64,000 nt of DNA, taken from WHSW01 sp963781265 (GTDB taxonomy: Bacteria > Actinomycetota > Thermoleophilia > Solirubrobacterales > 70-9). A program made the translations under genes and the position numbers. The stretch spans positions 266,149 through 330,148 of the forward strand of contig CAWAFH010000012.1 of assembly GCA_963781265.1 (NCBI GenBank). The letters are read 5' to 3'. Each line of letters begins with the position of its first letter. Position 1 is the first letter of the stretch. Positions 47,534 through 56,045 of the stretch are shown here, in pieces. Under the pieces are notes generated by a model. The model ran no database searches and had not been told where the DNA came from. It saw only the letters and a program-made list of their open reading frames with translations.

Positions 47534-47539
47534 TACACT
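47534..47539 (+). promoter_or_regulatory. -10-like TACACT that decides the L,D-transpeptidase start
   Basis: TACACT ends 10 bases before TTG 47550, while the longer TTG 47490 lies upstream of it. The start at 47550 begins directly before the membrane helix. Confidence 0.45.
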
Positions 47540-47549
47540 CTTGCGTTCC

Positions 47550-48587
47550 TTGGCTCGTAAGTTCCAAATCGCCCTCGTCTTCTTCGTGGCGCTGCTGCTC
47601 CTCGCCGCCGTCGGCGCGTACGCGTGGGACTCCTCGAAGTCCGACCAGATCGCCGACGGTGTGACGATCGGCGGGGTGGACGTCGGCGGGATGTCGGGCG
47701 ACGAGGCCCGCGAGGCGGTCGACTCGGCGCTCGTCGACCCGCTGCGCAAGAAGGTCACCGCGACCTACGACGGGGTCAAGTACCAGCTCAGCTCCGAGAA
47801 GCTCAACGTCGACGCCGACGTCGACGGCATGGTCGACCACGCGCTCGAGGTGAGCCAGGACGGCGGCCTGCCCACGCGGGTGTGGCGGTACGCGACCGGG
47901 GGCGAGGTCGACGTCGCGATCTCGCCGTCCGTCAGCTACTCCGACGATGCGATCGACGAGTTCGTCGCGAAGGTCTCCGACGAGGTCTCGACGGACCCGG
48001 TCGACGCGACGATCGAGCCGACCTCGGTCTCGCTCGAGGGAGTCGCCGGCCATCCCGGCCTCTCGGTCGACGAGGACTCGCTGAGCAGGCGGATCGAGTC
48101 CGCGGTCCAGCGCACCGCCCACCGCAAGGTCACGGTTCCGGTCGAGGAGGTCCAGCCCGAGGTCAGCAAGGCCGACCTCGCCGCGCAATACCCGACCTAC
48201 CTCACCGTCGACGAATCCACTTTCACGCTGACCCTCTGGAAGGACCTCAAGGTCGCCAAGCAGTACACGGTCGCGGTCGGCCAGCCGGCCTACCCGACCC
48301 CGACCGGCCTCTACTCGATCCAGAGCAAGCAGGTCGACCCCGTCTGGAGCGTTCCCAACTCCGACTGGGCCGGGGAGCTGGCCGGCACCGTCGTCCAGGG
48401 GGGCACCGAGGAGAACCCGCTCAAGTCGCGCTGGATGGGGATCACCGCTGGCGCCGGCATCCACGGCACCTCGGATGTCGCCTCGCTCGGCTCCGCTGCC
48501 TCGCACGGCTGCGTGCGCATGGATGTCCCCGACGTCGAGGAGCTCTACGACCAGGTCCCGGTCGGCACCCCGATCTACATCGGCTGA
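47550..48587 (+). CDS. L,D-transpeptidase with PG-binding domain
   Basis: The 345-residue protein starts with a basic stretch and a membrane helix (FQIALVFFVALLLLAAVGAYA), so it is anchored outside. A PG_binding_4-type domain follows (about residues 40-215, GVTIGGVDVGGMSGDEAREAV). The C-terminal YkuD domain has TGLYSIQSKQ and the catalytic HGTSDVASLGSAASHGCVRM with the nucleophilic Cys. It makes 3-3 cross-links in peptidoglycan or anchors proteins. The promoter-like TACACT sets the start. Confidence 0.93.
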   Translation: MARKFQIALVFFVALLLLAAVGAYAWDSSKSDQIADGVTIGGVDVGGMSGDEAREAVDSALVDPLRKKVTATYDGVKYQLSSEKLNVDADVDGMVDHALEVSQDGGLPTRVWRYATGGEVDVAISPSVSYSDDAIDEFVAKVSDEVSTDPVDATIEPTSVSLEGVAGHPGLSVDEDSLSRRIESAVQRTAHRKVTVPVEEVQPEVSKADLAAQYPTYLTVDESTFTLTLWKDLKVAKQYTVAVGQPAYPTPTGLYSIQSKQVDPVWSVPNSDWAGELAGTVVQGGTEENPLKSRWMGITAGAGIHGTSDVASLGSAASHGCVRMDVPDVEELYDQVPVGTPIYIG

Positions 48588-48650
48588 GCCACGGTGGGCG
48601 CGAGCGCCCGACAGCAGGCAAGCCGACGCGGGCGGCGAAGCTCCCGTCCC

Positions 48651-49592
48651 ATGAGCGAGAGGACCGCGCTGCCGGCAGTTTCGGCCAAGGAGCTGGAGCT
48701 GAGCCCGGGGTGGCGAGCGGCGCTCGACGACTACGACCGCGAGCTGACCAGGCGCGGCAGCGCCGCCGCCACCAGGCGCGCCTACGCCCGCGACCTGCTC
48801 GAGCTCGGCGCCTGGGCGACGGAACGCCGGCGCGAGCCCGGCGAGCTCGCCTACCGCGACCTGCGCGCCTACGCGGCGGCGCTCTCCGAGCGGCGTCTGG
48901 CGCGGGCCAGCCTGGCGCGAAAGCTCGCCTCGGTCCGCGGGTTTCACTCGCACCTGGTCGCCTCGGGGCGCAGCGACGCCAACCCCGCCGACCTGCTGCC
49001 GGCGCAAAAGCGGGCGACCAAGCTTCCCAGGGTGCTGGCCCGCGACGAGGTCGGGGCCCTGCTGGACCGCATCCCGGCCCGGACGCCGCTCGAGGTCCGC
49101 GACCGGGCCCTGTTCGAGCTCGCCTACTCGTCGGGGCTGCGCGCCGACGAGATCGTCTCGCTTGACCTCGGCGACGTCGACTTCGAGTCCGAGGTGGTGC
49201 GCGCCACCGGCAAGGGCTCCAAGACCCGCCTGGTGCCGATCGGCGAGCCGGCCCAGCGCGCCCTGCGCCGCTACGTGGAGACCGCGCGACGGGCGCTCGG
49301 CCCGCCGGCGGAGGAGACGGCGCTGTTCGTGAGCCGCCGCGGACGGCGGCTCAGCGCCTCCGACGTGCGCCGCCGGCTCGAGAAGTGGGTTCGCGAGGCG
49401 GCGGTCGCCGGCAGCGTCTCCCCGCACACACTCCGCCACTCGTTCGCGACCCATCTGCTCGAGGGCGGCGCCGACCTGCGCTCGATCCAGGAGCTACTGG
49501 GACACTCGAGCGTGTCGACCACCCAGATCTACACGAGGGTGGAGCCGTCGCGGCTGCGCGAGCAGTACGCAAAGTCTCACCCGCGGGCATAA
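48651..49592 (+). CDS. Site-specific tyrosine recombinase XerC/XerD
   Basis: The 313-residue protein has the SAM-like N-terminal core-binding domain (DYDRELTRRGSAAATRRAYARDL) and the catalytic domain with R in SSGLRADEI, K in TGKGSKTR, HTLRHSFATHLLEGG, and the final HSSVSTTQIYTRV with H and Tyr. Length and lack of extra domains fit the chromosome dimer-resolving Xer proteins, not phage integrases. Which of XerC or XerD is not clear. ATG 48651 preferred to GTG 48594. The WhiG-type sigma gene follows. Confidence 0.9.
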   Translation: MSERTALPAVSAKELELSPGWRAALDDYDRELTRRGSAAATRRAYARDLLELGAWATERRREPGELAYRDLRAYAAALSERRLARASLARKLASVRGFHSHLVASGRSDANPADLLPAQKRATKLPRVLARDEVGALLDRIPARTPLEVRDRALFELAYSSGLRADEIVSLDLGDVDFESEVVRATGKGSKTRLVPIGEPAQRALRRYVETARRALGPPAEETALFVSRRGRRLSASDVRRRLEKWVREAAVAGSVSPHTLRHSFATHLLEGGADLRSIQELLGHSSVSTTQIYTRVEPSRLREQYAKSHPRA

Positions 49593-49640
49593 ACGAGCAT
49601 GGGTAGCCTTCCAGCCAGCGAACAGCATTAGGGTCAGGGT

Positions 49641-50414
49641 ATGGAGACGAACGTAAAGGCCGTCGAGCTTCGGGAACTTTGGCGTCGCTACAAGGTCGAC
49701 GGCGACGAAAAGGCCCGCGAGCGACTCGTTGTCGCGTACTCGCCCCTGGTCAAGTTCATCGCGGGCCGGATGGCCTCCGGGCTGCCCAGCCATGTCGAGG
49801 AGTCCGACCTGATCTCCTACGGCCTGCTCGGCCTCATCGGGGCGATCGAGCGCTTCGACACCGAGCGCGAGATCAAGTTCGAGACCTTCGCGGTCGCGCG
49901 GATCAAGGGCGCGATCATCGACGAGCTGCGCTCGCTCGACTGGGTGCCGCGCTCGGTCCGCGCTCGCGCTCGCCAAGTCGAGCGCGCCCACCAGAAGCTC
50001 GAGGCGAAGCTGCAGAGGGCCCCCACGGACGAGGAGATGGCCGCCGAGCTCGACATCAGCGTCGAGGACTTCCAGGCGGTCCTGCTCGAGATCGCGAACT
50101 CCTCGGTGCTCGCGCTCGACGACCTGTGGACGTTCGCCGATCCCGAGGGGGGCAGCCAGGTGTCGGTGCTCGACACGATCCAAGACCCCGGGGCGGTCGA
50201 CCCGGAGTCCGAGGCGCAGGCATCCGAGGTCAAGGACCGCCTGGCCGACGCGATCGAGTCGCTGCCCGAGCGCGAGCGGCTCGTGATCGCCCTCTACTAC
50301 TACGAGAACCTGACCCTGCGCGAGATCGGCGAGGTCCTCGGGGTGACGGAGTCGCGCGTCTCGCAGCTGCACACGAAGGCCGTGATCGGCCTGCGGTCCA
50401 AGTTCACGCTGTAA
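49641..50414 (+). CDS. RNA polymerase sigma factor, WhiG/FliA family
   Basis: The 257-residue protein has region 2 (LVVAYSPLVKFIAGRMASGLP, ESDLISYGLLGLIGAIERFD, FETFAVARIKGAIIDELRSLDWVPRSVR), region 3 (APTDEEMAAELDISVEDF) and region 4 (LPERERLVIALYYYENLTLREIGEVLGVTESRVSQLH). This is the group 3 sigma-28 type: WhiG controls sporulation in Streptomyces, FliA controls flagella. No flagellar or whi genes are nearby. TAGGGT (49629-49634) lies 6 bases before the ATG. Confidence 0.92.
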   Translation: METNVKAVELRELWRRYKVDGDEKARERLVVAYSPLVKFIAGRMASGLPSHVEESDLISYGLLGLIGAIERFDTEREIKFETFAVARIKGAIIDELRSLDWVPRSVRARARQVERAHQKLEAKLQRAPTDEEMAAELDISVEDFQAVLLEIANSSVLALDDLWTFADPEGGSQVSVLDTIQDPGAVDPESEAQASEVKDRLADAIESLPERERLVIALYYYENLTLREIGEVLGVTESRVSQLHTKAVIGLRSKFTL

Positions 50415-50437
50415 CCGGCGTTCAATAGTGTTGAGGG

Positions 50438-52516
50438 GTGCCCCACAAGGCGCCCGATCGGATTCGCAACGTCGCCCTCGTCGGCCATCGCGGGAGCGGC
50501 AAGACGAGCCTCGCCGAGGCGATCCTGTTCGAGTCCGGGATCATCAACCGGCTCGGATCGGTGACCGACGGCTCGACCGTCTGCGACTTCGAGCCCGACG
50601 AGCAGGCCCGCGAGATGTCGATCGGCGCGGCGGTGACGTCGTTCGAGCACGACGGGCGCAAGGTGAACATGATCGACACGCCCGGCGAGCCGAGCTTCGT
50701 CGCCGACACGCTCGCGTCGCTGCGGGTCGTCGACTCGGCGGTGTTCGTCGTCAACGGGGTGATGGGGGTCGAGGTGCAGACCGACCGCCTCTGGCGGCGC
50801 GCCGACGAGGAGGGGCTCGCGCGGCTCGTGTTCGTGAACATGCTCGACCGCGAGCGCGCCGACTTCTTCCGCTGTCTCGAGGGCATGAAGGCGGCCTTCG
50901 GCCAGCACGTGGTCGCGACCGAGATCCCGATCGGCTCCGAGCAAGAGCTCCGCGGGGTCATCGACCTGATCGACATGACCGCGTTCGAGTACTCCGGCTC
51001 CGGGCGCGGCAACGCGACGCGGATCGAGATCCCCGACGAGCTGGTCGCCCAGGCCGAGGAGTACCGCGAGAAGCTGATGGACGAGGTCGCGGAGAACTCC
51101 GACGCCCTGATGGAGCGCTACCTCGAGGGCGAGGAGATCGCCCACGACGAGATCGTCGCCGCGCTCAAGAAGGGCGTCACGGAGGGCCACCTGTTCCCGG
51201 TCACCTGCGGCGTCGCGACCCGCAACCTCGGGACCAACCGGCTGCTCGAGGCATTGGTCGAGGACCTGCCCTCGCCGGCGCTCCACGGCGCGGTCACCGC
51301 GCTCGGCGCCGACGACGAGCCGGTCGAGATCGAGCCCGACGAGTCCGGCGAGCTGCTCGCCTTCGCGTTCAAGACCACCGCCGACCCCTACACCGGGCGG
51401 ATCAACATGCTGCGCGTCTACTCGGGCGTGCTGACGTCCGACTCGCACGCGCTCAACGTCACCAGGCGCGAGAAGGAGCGGATCGGCCAGCTCTCGGTGC
51501 CCGAGGGCAAGGACATGCGGCCCATCGACGAGCTCGGCCCGGGCGACATCGGCGCGGTCGCGAAGCTGCGGGAAACTCGCGCCGGCGACGTGCTCGCGGC
51601 GAAGGAGACGCCGGTGCACTTCGGCAAGCTCGACCTGCCGGCGCCGGTGATGGCGTTCGCCTACGAGCCGAAGACCAAGGGCGACGAGGAGAAGGCGGCG
51701 ACGGCGATCCGGCGCCTCTCCGAGGAGGACCCGACCCTGGATGTCCACCGTGACCCCGAGACCGGCGAGCAGATCATCGCCGGGCTGACGCAGATCCACG
51801 TCGAGGTGATCGTCGACCGGATCAAGGAGCGCTTCGGGGCCGAGATCGAGCTGCACCCGCCGCGGGTCCCGTACCTCGAGGCGATCCGAAAGCCGGCGAA
51901 GGCGCACGGCCGCTACAAGAAGCAGACCGGCGGCCGCGGTCAGTTCGGGGACTGCAAGATCGAGATCGAGCCGACCCAGACCGGGGAGGGGTTCGAGTTC
52001 GTCAACGCGATCAAGGGCGGCGTGATCCCCGGCGGCTTCATCCCCGCCGTCGAGAAGGGCGTCGTCGAGGCGATGGCCGGCGGCGTGATCGCCGGCTACC
52101 CGATCAAGGACATGCGGGTGCGCCTGTTCGACGGCCAGCACCACACCGTCGACTCGTCGGAGATGGCGTTCAAGATCGCCGGGTCGATGGCCTTCAAGCA
52201 GGCGGTCGCCGAGGCCGACCCGTACCTGCTCGAGCCGATCATGCGGATGACGATCTCGGTCCCCGAGGACGCGGTCGGCGACGTGATCGGCGACCTCAAC
52301 TCCCGTCGCGGCCATCCGCTCGGGATGGAGCCGAAGGGCGCCGCGACCGAGATCCAGGCCGAGGTGCCGATGGCCGAGGTGCTCGACTACGCGCCCGACC
52401 TGCGCGCGATCACCGGCGGGCGCGGCGATTACACGATGGACTTCCTGCGCTACGACGAGGTCCCCGGGCACATCGCGCAGAAGGTCGTCGCCGATGCGAA
52501 GAGCGACGGCGAGTAG
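50438..52516 (+). CDS. Elongation factor G-like protein (EF-G2 type)
   Basis: The 692-residue translational GTPase has domains I-V of EF-G but EF-G2-like GTPase motifs: G1 GHRGSGKTSLAEAIL (usual EF-G: GHIDAGKT), G3 DTPGEPSF, and G4 NMLD in VFVNMLDRERADF where the Lys of NKxD is Met. Domain IV has KKQTGGRGQFGDCKIEIEP and domain V LNSRRGHPLGMEPKG. It is away from any str operon, so it is a paralogue, not the main EF-G; its task may be slow-growth or recycling. TAGTGT (50426-50431) lies 6 bases before GTG. Confidence 0.88.
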   Translation: MPHKAPDRIRNVALVGHRGSGKTSLAEAILFESGIINRLGSVTDGSTVCDFEPDEQAREMSIGAAVTSFEHDGRKVNMIDTPGEPSFVADTLASLRVVDSAVFVVNGVMGVEVQTDRLWRRADEEGLARLVFVNMLDRERADFFRCLEGMKAAFGQHVVATEIPIGSEQELRGVIDLIDMTAFEYSGSGRGNATRIEIPDELVAQAEEYREKLMDEVAENSDALMERYLEGEEIAHDEIVAALKKGVTEGHLFPVTCGVATRNLGTNRLLEALVEDLPSPALHGAVTALGADDEPVEIEPDESGELLAFAFKTTADPYTGRINMLRVYSGVLTSDSHALNVTRREKERIGQLSVPEGKDMRPIDELGPGDIGAVAKLRETRAGDVLAAKETPVHFGKLDLPAPVMAFAYEPKTKGDEEKAATAIRRLSEEDPTLDVHRDPETGEQIIAGLTQIHVEVIVDRIKERFGAEIELHPPRVPYLEAIRKPAKAHGRYKKQTGGRGQFGDCKIEIEPTQTGEGFEFVNAIKGGVIPGGFIPAVEKGVVEAMAGGVIAGYPIKDMRVRLFDGQHHTVDSSEMAFKIAGSMAFKQAVAEADPYLLEPIMRMTISVPEDAVGDVIGDLNSRRGHPLGMEPKGAATEIQAEVPMAEVLDYAPDLRAITGGRGDYTMDFLRYDEVPGHIAQKVVADAKSDGE

Positions 52517-52543
52517 TTTCGCGCCGCAATTAACCTAGGCGCC

Positions 52544-53101
52544 GTGGAGTTCGAGACCTGTGCAGTCTGCGGCCGCACGATCCTGCGCGGCGAGCGATCC
52601 TTCGCGTACGTCGACCCGGAGGCGGCGGAGGCGAGCGTCTGCCCGCTGTGCAAGCCGCGCGCCGAGGCGCAGGGCTGGCTGCCGGCCGAGTTCGCGGCCT
52701 CCATGCCACAGCCGCAGCCGCGACGCCGCCGCGGGCCGACGGCGCTGCGCGAGCGCTTCGTTCGCACGATCGCTCCGGAGCCTGAGCCGGAGTCGGATGA
52801 CGAGCCTGAGGCGCCCGCGGCGCCACCCGACCCGCTCGAGGTCTTCAACGCCAGCGCTGAGGTGCGCACGGTCGCGGGGCTGCGTCGCTCGCTGGGCGAG
52901 CCGCGCGTCTGCGTGCGGCCCGATGGCGACGGCCTCGGCGCGGTGGTGATCGTCGCGTGGGACCTGTCCTGGTACCGGTGGACGGTGCGCGAGCGATCCG
53001 TGAAGCAGGTCGCGAAGGGCAACGAGATCTCCGAGCTGCCGCTCGGCGACCGCGACTGGAACGCCACGACGGTCGAGGACGGGCGGATCGAGCGTGGCTG
53101 A
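52544..53101 (+). CDS. Zinc-finger protein of unknown function
   Basis: The 185-residue protein starts MEFETCAVCGRTILRGERSF and has CPLC at about 31-34, forming a CxxC...CxxC site. A proline-rich acidic linker follows (about 65-105, EPEPEPESDDEPEAPAAPP). The C-terminal domain (WDLSWYRWTVRERSVKQVAKG) is compact and Trp-rich. Not a family I can name. It overlaps RNase HI by eight bases. TAACCT (52531-52536) lies 7 bases before GTG. Confidence 0.65.
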   Translation: MEFETCAVCGRTILRGERSFAYVDPEAAEASVCPLCKPRAEAQGWLPAEFAASMPQPQPRRRRGPTALRERFVRTIAPEPEPESDDEPEAPAAPPDPLEVFNASAEVRTVAGLRRSLGEPRVCVRPDGDGLGAVVIVAWDLSWYRWTVRERSVKQVAKGNEISELPLGDRDWNATTVEDGRIERG

Positions 53102-53504
53102 GCGGATCGTCGTGAACGTCGACGGCGGCGCGCGCGGCAACCCCGGCCCGGCGGCGATCGCGGCGGTCGCGACGACGCCCGACGGGGAGCCGGTCGAGAG
53201 CCGCGGCGAGGCGATCGGCCGGGCGACCAACAACGTCGCCGAGTACCGCGCCCTGCTGCTCGGGATCGAGCTGGCTCAGGATCTGGGCGCGAGCGAGGTC
53301 GACCTGGTCGGCGACTCGGAGCTCGTCGTCAAGCAGGTCAAGGGCGAGTACCGGGTCAAGGACGCGAACCTGCGGCCACTGCACGGCCAGGTCCGCGCCG
53401 CGCTCGGCGACTTCGACCGCTGGTCGATCCGCCACGTGCGCCGAGAGCACAACGCGGCCGCCGACCGCCTCGTCAACGAGACGCTCGACGAGGTGGCCGG
53501 GTAG
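53094..53504 (+). CDS. RNase HI family protein
   Basis: The 136-residue protein has the RNase H fold: VNVDGGARGNPGPAAIA, ATNNVAEYRALLLGIELA and DSELVVKQVKGEYRVKDANLR with acidic residues D, E and D in place, and HVRREHNAAADRL near the end. It is the short actinobacterial/archaeal RNase HI type, which degrades RNA in RNA-DNA hybrids. GTG start inside the end of the preceding gene. Confidence 0.92.
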   Translation: MAERIVVNVDGGARGNPGPAAIAAVATTPDGEPVESRGEAIGRATNNVAEYRALLLGIELAQDLGASEVDLVGDSELVVKQVKGEYRVKDANLRPLHGQVRAALGDFDRWSIRHVRREHNAAADRLVNETLDEVAG

Positions 53505-53533
53505 ACGCCCGCATCGCCGGTCGCCCCCCGTGA

Positions 53534-54058
53534 TTGACTACCCCGGTGTCCGAGAGCGCCGAGCCCGCGAACCCGATCAGCCCCGGGGCGCGGATCGGCC
53601 ACGTCCATCTGAAGGTCGCCGACCTCGACCGCGCGCTCGATTTCTACGTGGGCGTGCTCGGGTTCGAGCTCATGCAGCGGTTCGGCAGCGAGGCGGCGTT
53701 CGTCTCCGCCGGCGGCTATCACCACCACCTCGGCCTCAACACCTGGCAGTCGAAGGGCGGCTCGCCGCCCGCGCCGGGGACCACCGGGCTCTTCCACACC
53801 GCGGTGCTCTACCCGACCCGCCGCGACCTCGCCGACGCGCTCCGTCGCGTGAAGGAGGCGGGGATCCCGCTCGACGGCGCCTCCGATCACGGGGTGAGCG
53901 AGGCTCTCTATGTGCGCGACCCCGACCAGAACGGGGTCGAGCTCTACTGGGACCGCCCGCAGGATCAGTGGCCACGCGATCCGAGCGACCCGGAGGGGGT
54001 CGCGATGTTCACCGCGCCGCTCGACGTCGCCGACCTGCTGGCCGAGCTCGACGGCTAG
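53534..54058 (+). CDS. VOC family protein (glyoxalase/dioxygenase fold)
   Basis: The 174-residue protein has the vicinal-oxygen-chelate fold: RIGHVHLKVADLDRALDFYVGVLGFEL, then GGYHHHLGLNTW, LFHTAVLYPTRRDLADAL and RDPDQNGVELYWDRP. The His (GHVH), the His pair and the last Glu could bind a metal. It may be a catechol-2,3-dioxygenase-like or detoxification protein. Start is TTG 53534 or GTG 53546. The tRNA-Gly gene lies 14 bases after it. Confidence 0.85.
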   Translation: MTTPVSESAEPANPISPGARIGHVHLKVADLDRALDFYVGVLGFELMQRFGSEAAFVSAGGYHHHLGLNTWQSKGGSPPAPGTTGLFHTAVLYPTRRDLADALRRVKEAGIPLDGASDHGVSEALYVRDPDQNGVELYWDRPQDQWPRDPSDPEGVAMFTAPLDVADLLAELDG

Positions 54059-54072
54059 ACTCAGCGCCTCGC

Positions 54073-54146
54073 GCGGCTGTAGCTCAGTTGGCTAGAGCGT
54101 CTGCTTGCCATGCAGAAGGTCGTGGGTTCGAATCCCATCAGCCGCT
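54073..54146 (+). tRNA. tRNA-Gly, anticodon GCC
   Basis: The cloverleaf is complete: acceptor GCGGCTG with CAGCCGC, D-arm GCTC-GAGC, anticodon stem TCTGC/GCAGA with loop TTGCCAT (anticodon GCC), T-arm GTGGG TTCGAAT CCCAT, discriminator T. No CCA is encoded. Its 3' end is partly repeated at 55.25 kb and 57.51 kb, which suggests use as an integration site. Confidence 0.96.
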
Positions 54147-54150
54147 CTTT
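54136..54150 (+). repeat. Putative attachment-site copy 1 (tRNA-Gly 3' end)
   Basis: CATCAGCCGCTCTTT, the last 11 bases of the tRNA plus 4 bases beyond, recurs exactly at 55248-55262 and partly at 57506-57517. Confidence 0.5.
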
Positions 54151-54227
54151 GGACCTCCGTCAGCTCGCACCCTGCGGGGCACAGGGCGCTAGAGTCGGTG
54201 CGAGCCCCCCGAACCGAAGGAGCCGTC

Positions 54228-54851
54228 ATGGCCGTCGATCCGAAGCGCACCGCGGTCGTCCTGATCGAGTTCCAAAACGACTTCACCTCGGAGGGCGGCG
54301 CGCTTCACGAAGCGGTCAGCGAGGTGATGGAGCAGACCGGGATGCTCGAGAACACACGCGCGCTGGTCGAGGCTGCGCGGGACGCCGGCGCGACCATCGT
54401 CCACGCCCCGATCACGTTCGCGCCGGGATACGGCGAGCTGTCGGAAACCCCCTACGGCATCCTCAAGGGCGTCGTCGACTCGACGGCGTTCGTGAAGGGT
54501 GAGTGGGGGGCCGAGATCGTCGACTCGCTTGCGCCTCAGGAGGGCGACGTAGTCGTCGAGGGAAAGCGCGGCCTGGATACGTTCGCGACCACGAACCTCG
54601 ACTTCATCCTGCGCGCCCGCGGGATCACGACGATCGCGCTCGGCGGCTTCCTGACGAACTGCTGCGTCGAGTCGACGATGCGAACGGGCTACGAGAAGGG
54701 CTACGAGGTGATCACTCTGTCCGACTGCGTGGCCGCCACCTCCGCGGACGAGCACGAGAACGCGATCCGCTTCGACTATCCGATGTTCTCGGAGGTGACG
54801 TCGTCGGCGGCCCTGGTCGAGGAGCTCGGCCGAGCTCCGGCGACCGCCTAG
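54228..54851 (+). CDS. Isochorismatase-like cysteine hydrolase
   Basis: The 207-residue protein has the family core: VLIEFQNDFTSEGG with the catalytic Asp, the Lys in VEGKRGLDTF, and GGFLTNCCVESTMRTGYEKGYEVITLSDCVAATS with the catalytic Cys. It could be a nicotinamidase-like or isochorismatase-like hydrolase. The ATG has a good AAGGAG 7 bases upstream, in contrast to the leaderless style of the core genes. It lies directly behind the tRNA-Gly, inside the suspected element. Confidence 0.88.
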   Translation: MAVDPKRTAVVLIEFQNDFTSEGGALHEAVSEVMEQTGMLENTRALVEAARDAGATIVHAPITFAPGYGELSETPYGILKGVVDSTAFVKGEWGAEIVDSLAPQEGDVVVEGKRGLDTFATTNLDFILRARGITTIALGGFLTNCCVESTMRTGYEKGYEVITLSDCVAATSADEHENAIRFDYPMFSEVTSSAALVEELGRAPATA

Positions 54852-55606
54852 CGATAGCGGCCGCTTCCGGCGAGGGGCCGGTGCCCTCGCTGCCTTGCGC
54901 GGAAGTTCGCCGAGATCGTGGGGGCCACGCTCGTCGCCGACGAGCTCGCGATCTGCGCGGCCCTGGCCGATGGTCGCTTCATCGAGGCGCACCGGCGGAG
55001 CCGGCAGATCGCCGCCGCTCCTCGGTAGGTGCCGGCACCGACCGCTTCAACGGCGAACGCGGGTCCCGCGGCGGATCGGGTGCCTGGAGTCGTGAAGCGC
55101 AGTGAGTCGCTCATGGCCGAGACCGTAGACCGGCTCCGCGGCTGCTACCAGTGGACGCGTCGACCGGATGCCGCGAATCGGTAGCAGCGCTGGTAGCAAG
55201 ACACTCACCGACCGCATGGCCAAGCCAGATGGCGGGGACTTCGCTCACATCAGCCGCTCTTTTTTCGATGCTCGACCCAGTGCCAGGTCAGAATTCGTAG
55301 GAGCGCCGCATGTAGCGGTCGAATTGGGGCACGGTGAAGGCGGCCACGAAGCCGGATGTCGCCCCCCGAGGCGGCGCGCGAGCTCGTCCTCGGCGACGAG
55401 ATCGCCGAGCGGGGCTTCGCGGACTGGCTCGCTCCCGAGCGGGCGTTGCTCAGCGTGGGTACGATCGATGCGCACCGTCGCGCGGTCGCACAGGAACCCG
55501 GGCCGCGCCAGCTGCTTGCCGCGTTCTTCCGCATGGCCCTGCTGGCGCGCGACGCGGGGGCGCGGCGGGGACGCAGCGAACCACGGTCCACCCAAACGGA
55601 GGGAAC
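54852..55606. other. Gene debris between the hydrolase and the SnoaL gene
   Basis: No intact gene fits here. A plus-strand stretch (about 54894-55028) reads LARKFAEIVGATLVADELAICAALADGRF-like sequence up to a stop without a start, and looks like the end of a lost gene. A GCTGCTACCAG inverted copy (55141-55151) faces GGTAGCAGC (55180-55188) and CTGGTAGCA (55190-55198), like arm sites for an integrase. A frame at 55356-55610 (84 residues) is possible but unsupported. Confidence 0.5.
55248..55262 (+). repeat. Putative attachment-site copy 2
   Basis: An exact 15-bp match to the tRNA-Gly end (54136-54150), followed by more T residues. The 24 bases before it share CAAGCCA-TGGCGGG spacing with the sequence before copy 3. 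Confidence 0.5.
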
Positions 55607-56011
55607 ATGAGCGCGTCGAACGTCGAGTTACTCGCCCAGGCCTTTGGAGGCTGGGGGAAGGACAATCCCGCCAACATCAGGGATGTCCTGCACTCCGACT
55701 GCGAGCTCGTGGTCCCGGATTCGATCCCGTACGGGGGCACCTTCCGAGGAGCCGATGCAGTTATCGGCTGGTTCACCCGCGAGCTGTGGCGTTGGTTCGA
55801 TGAGTTCACCTCGACTCCCGAGGGCTTCATCGACGGCGGCGATCAGATCGTCGTCCCGGTCCACGTCCAGGCGCGAGCCAAGAACGGCAAGACCATGGAC
55901 GTGCACAACGTGTGGATCTACGAGTTCAGCGATGGCAAGTTGACTCGCGGGCGGGTGTACGCGGACACCGCCGTCCTGCGCGACACGGTCGCGGGCATCA
56001 GCCCCGCCTGA
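55607..56011 (+). CDS. SnoaL/NTF2-like protein
   Basis: The 134-residue protein has the NTF2-like cone fold: ELLAQAFGGWGKDNPANIRDVLHSDCELVVPD, YGGTFRGADAVIGWF, then DVHNVWIYEFSDGKLTRGRVYADTAVL. It may bind a small molecule or work with the following oxidase. Strong GGAGGG lies 6 bases before the ATG. It is less GC-rich than the flanking core genes and lies between attachment-site copies 2 and 3. Confidence 0.85.
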   Translation: MSASNVELLAQAFGGWGKDNPANIRDVLHSDCELVVPDSIPYGGTFRGADAVIGWFTRELWRWFDEFTSTPEGFIDGGDQIVVPVHVQARAKNGKTMDVHNVWIYEFSDGKLTRGRVYADTAVLRDTVAGISPA

Positions 56012-56045
56012 GCGGCGATCAGTAAGGGCAAGGAGGAACAGCCGC

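Noticed and set aside
48651..49592. Phage or element integrase
   Set aside because: Length, domain layout and location before a sigma gene fit the housekeeping Xer recombinase; no attachment repeats or phage genes nearby.
55356..55610. 84-residue gene before the SnoaL protein
   Set aside because: No recognised family, no ribosome site, and it overlaps the next gene's good start; better seen as debris.
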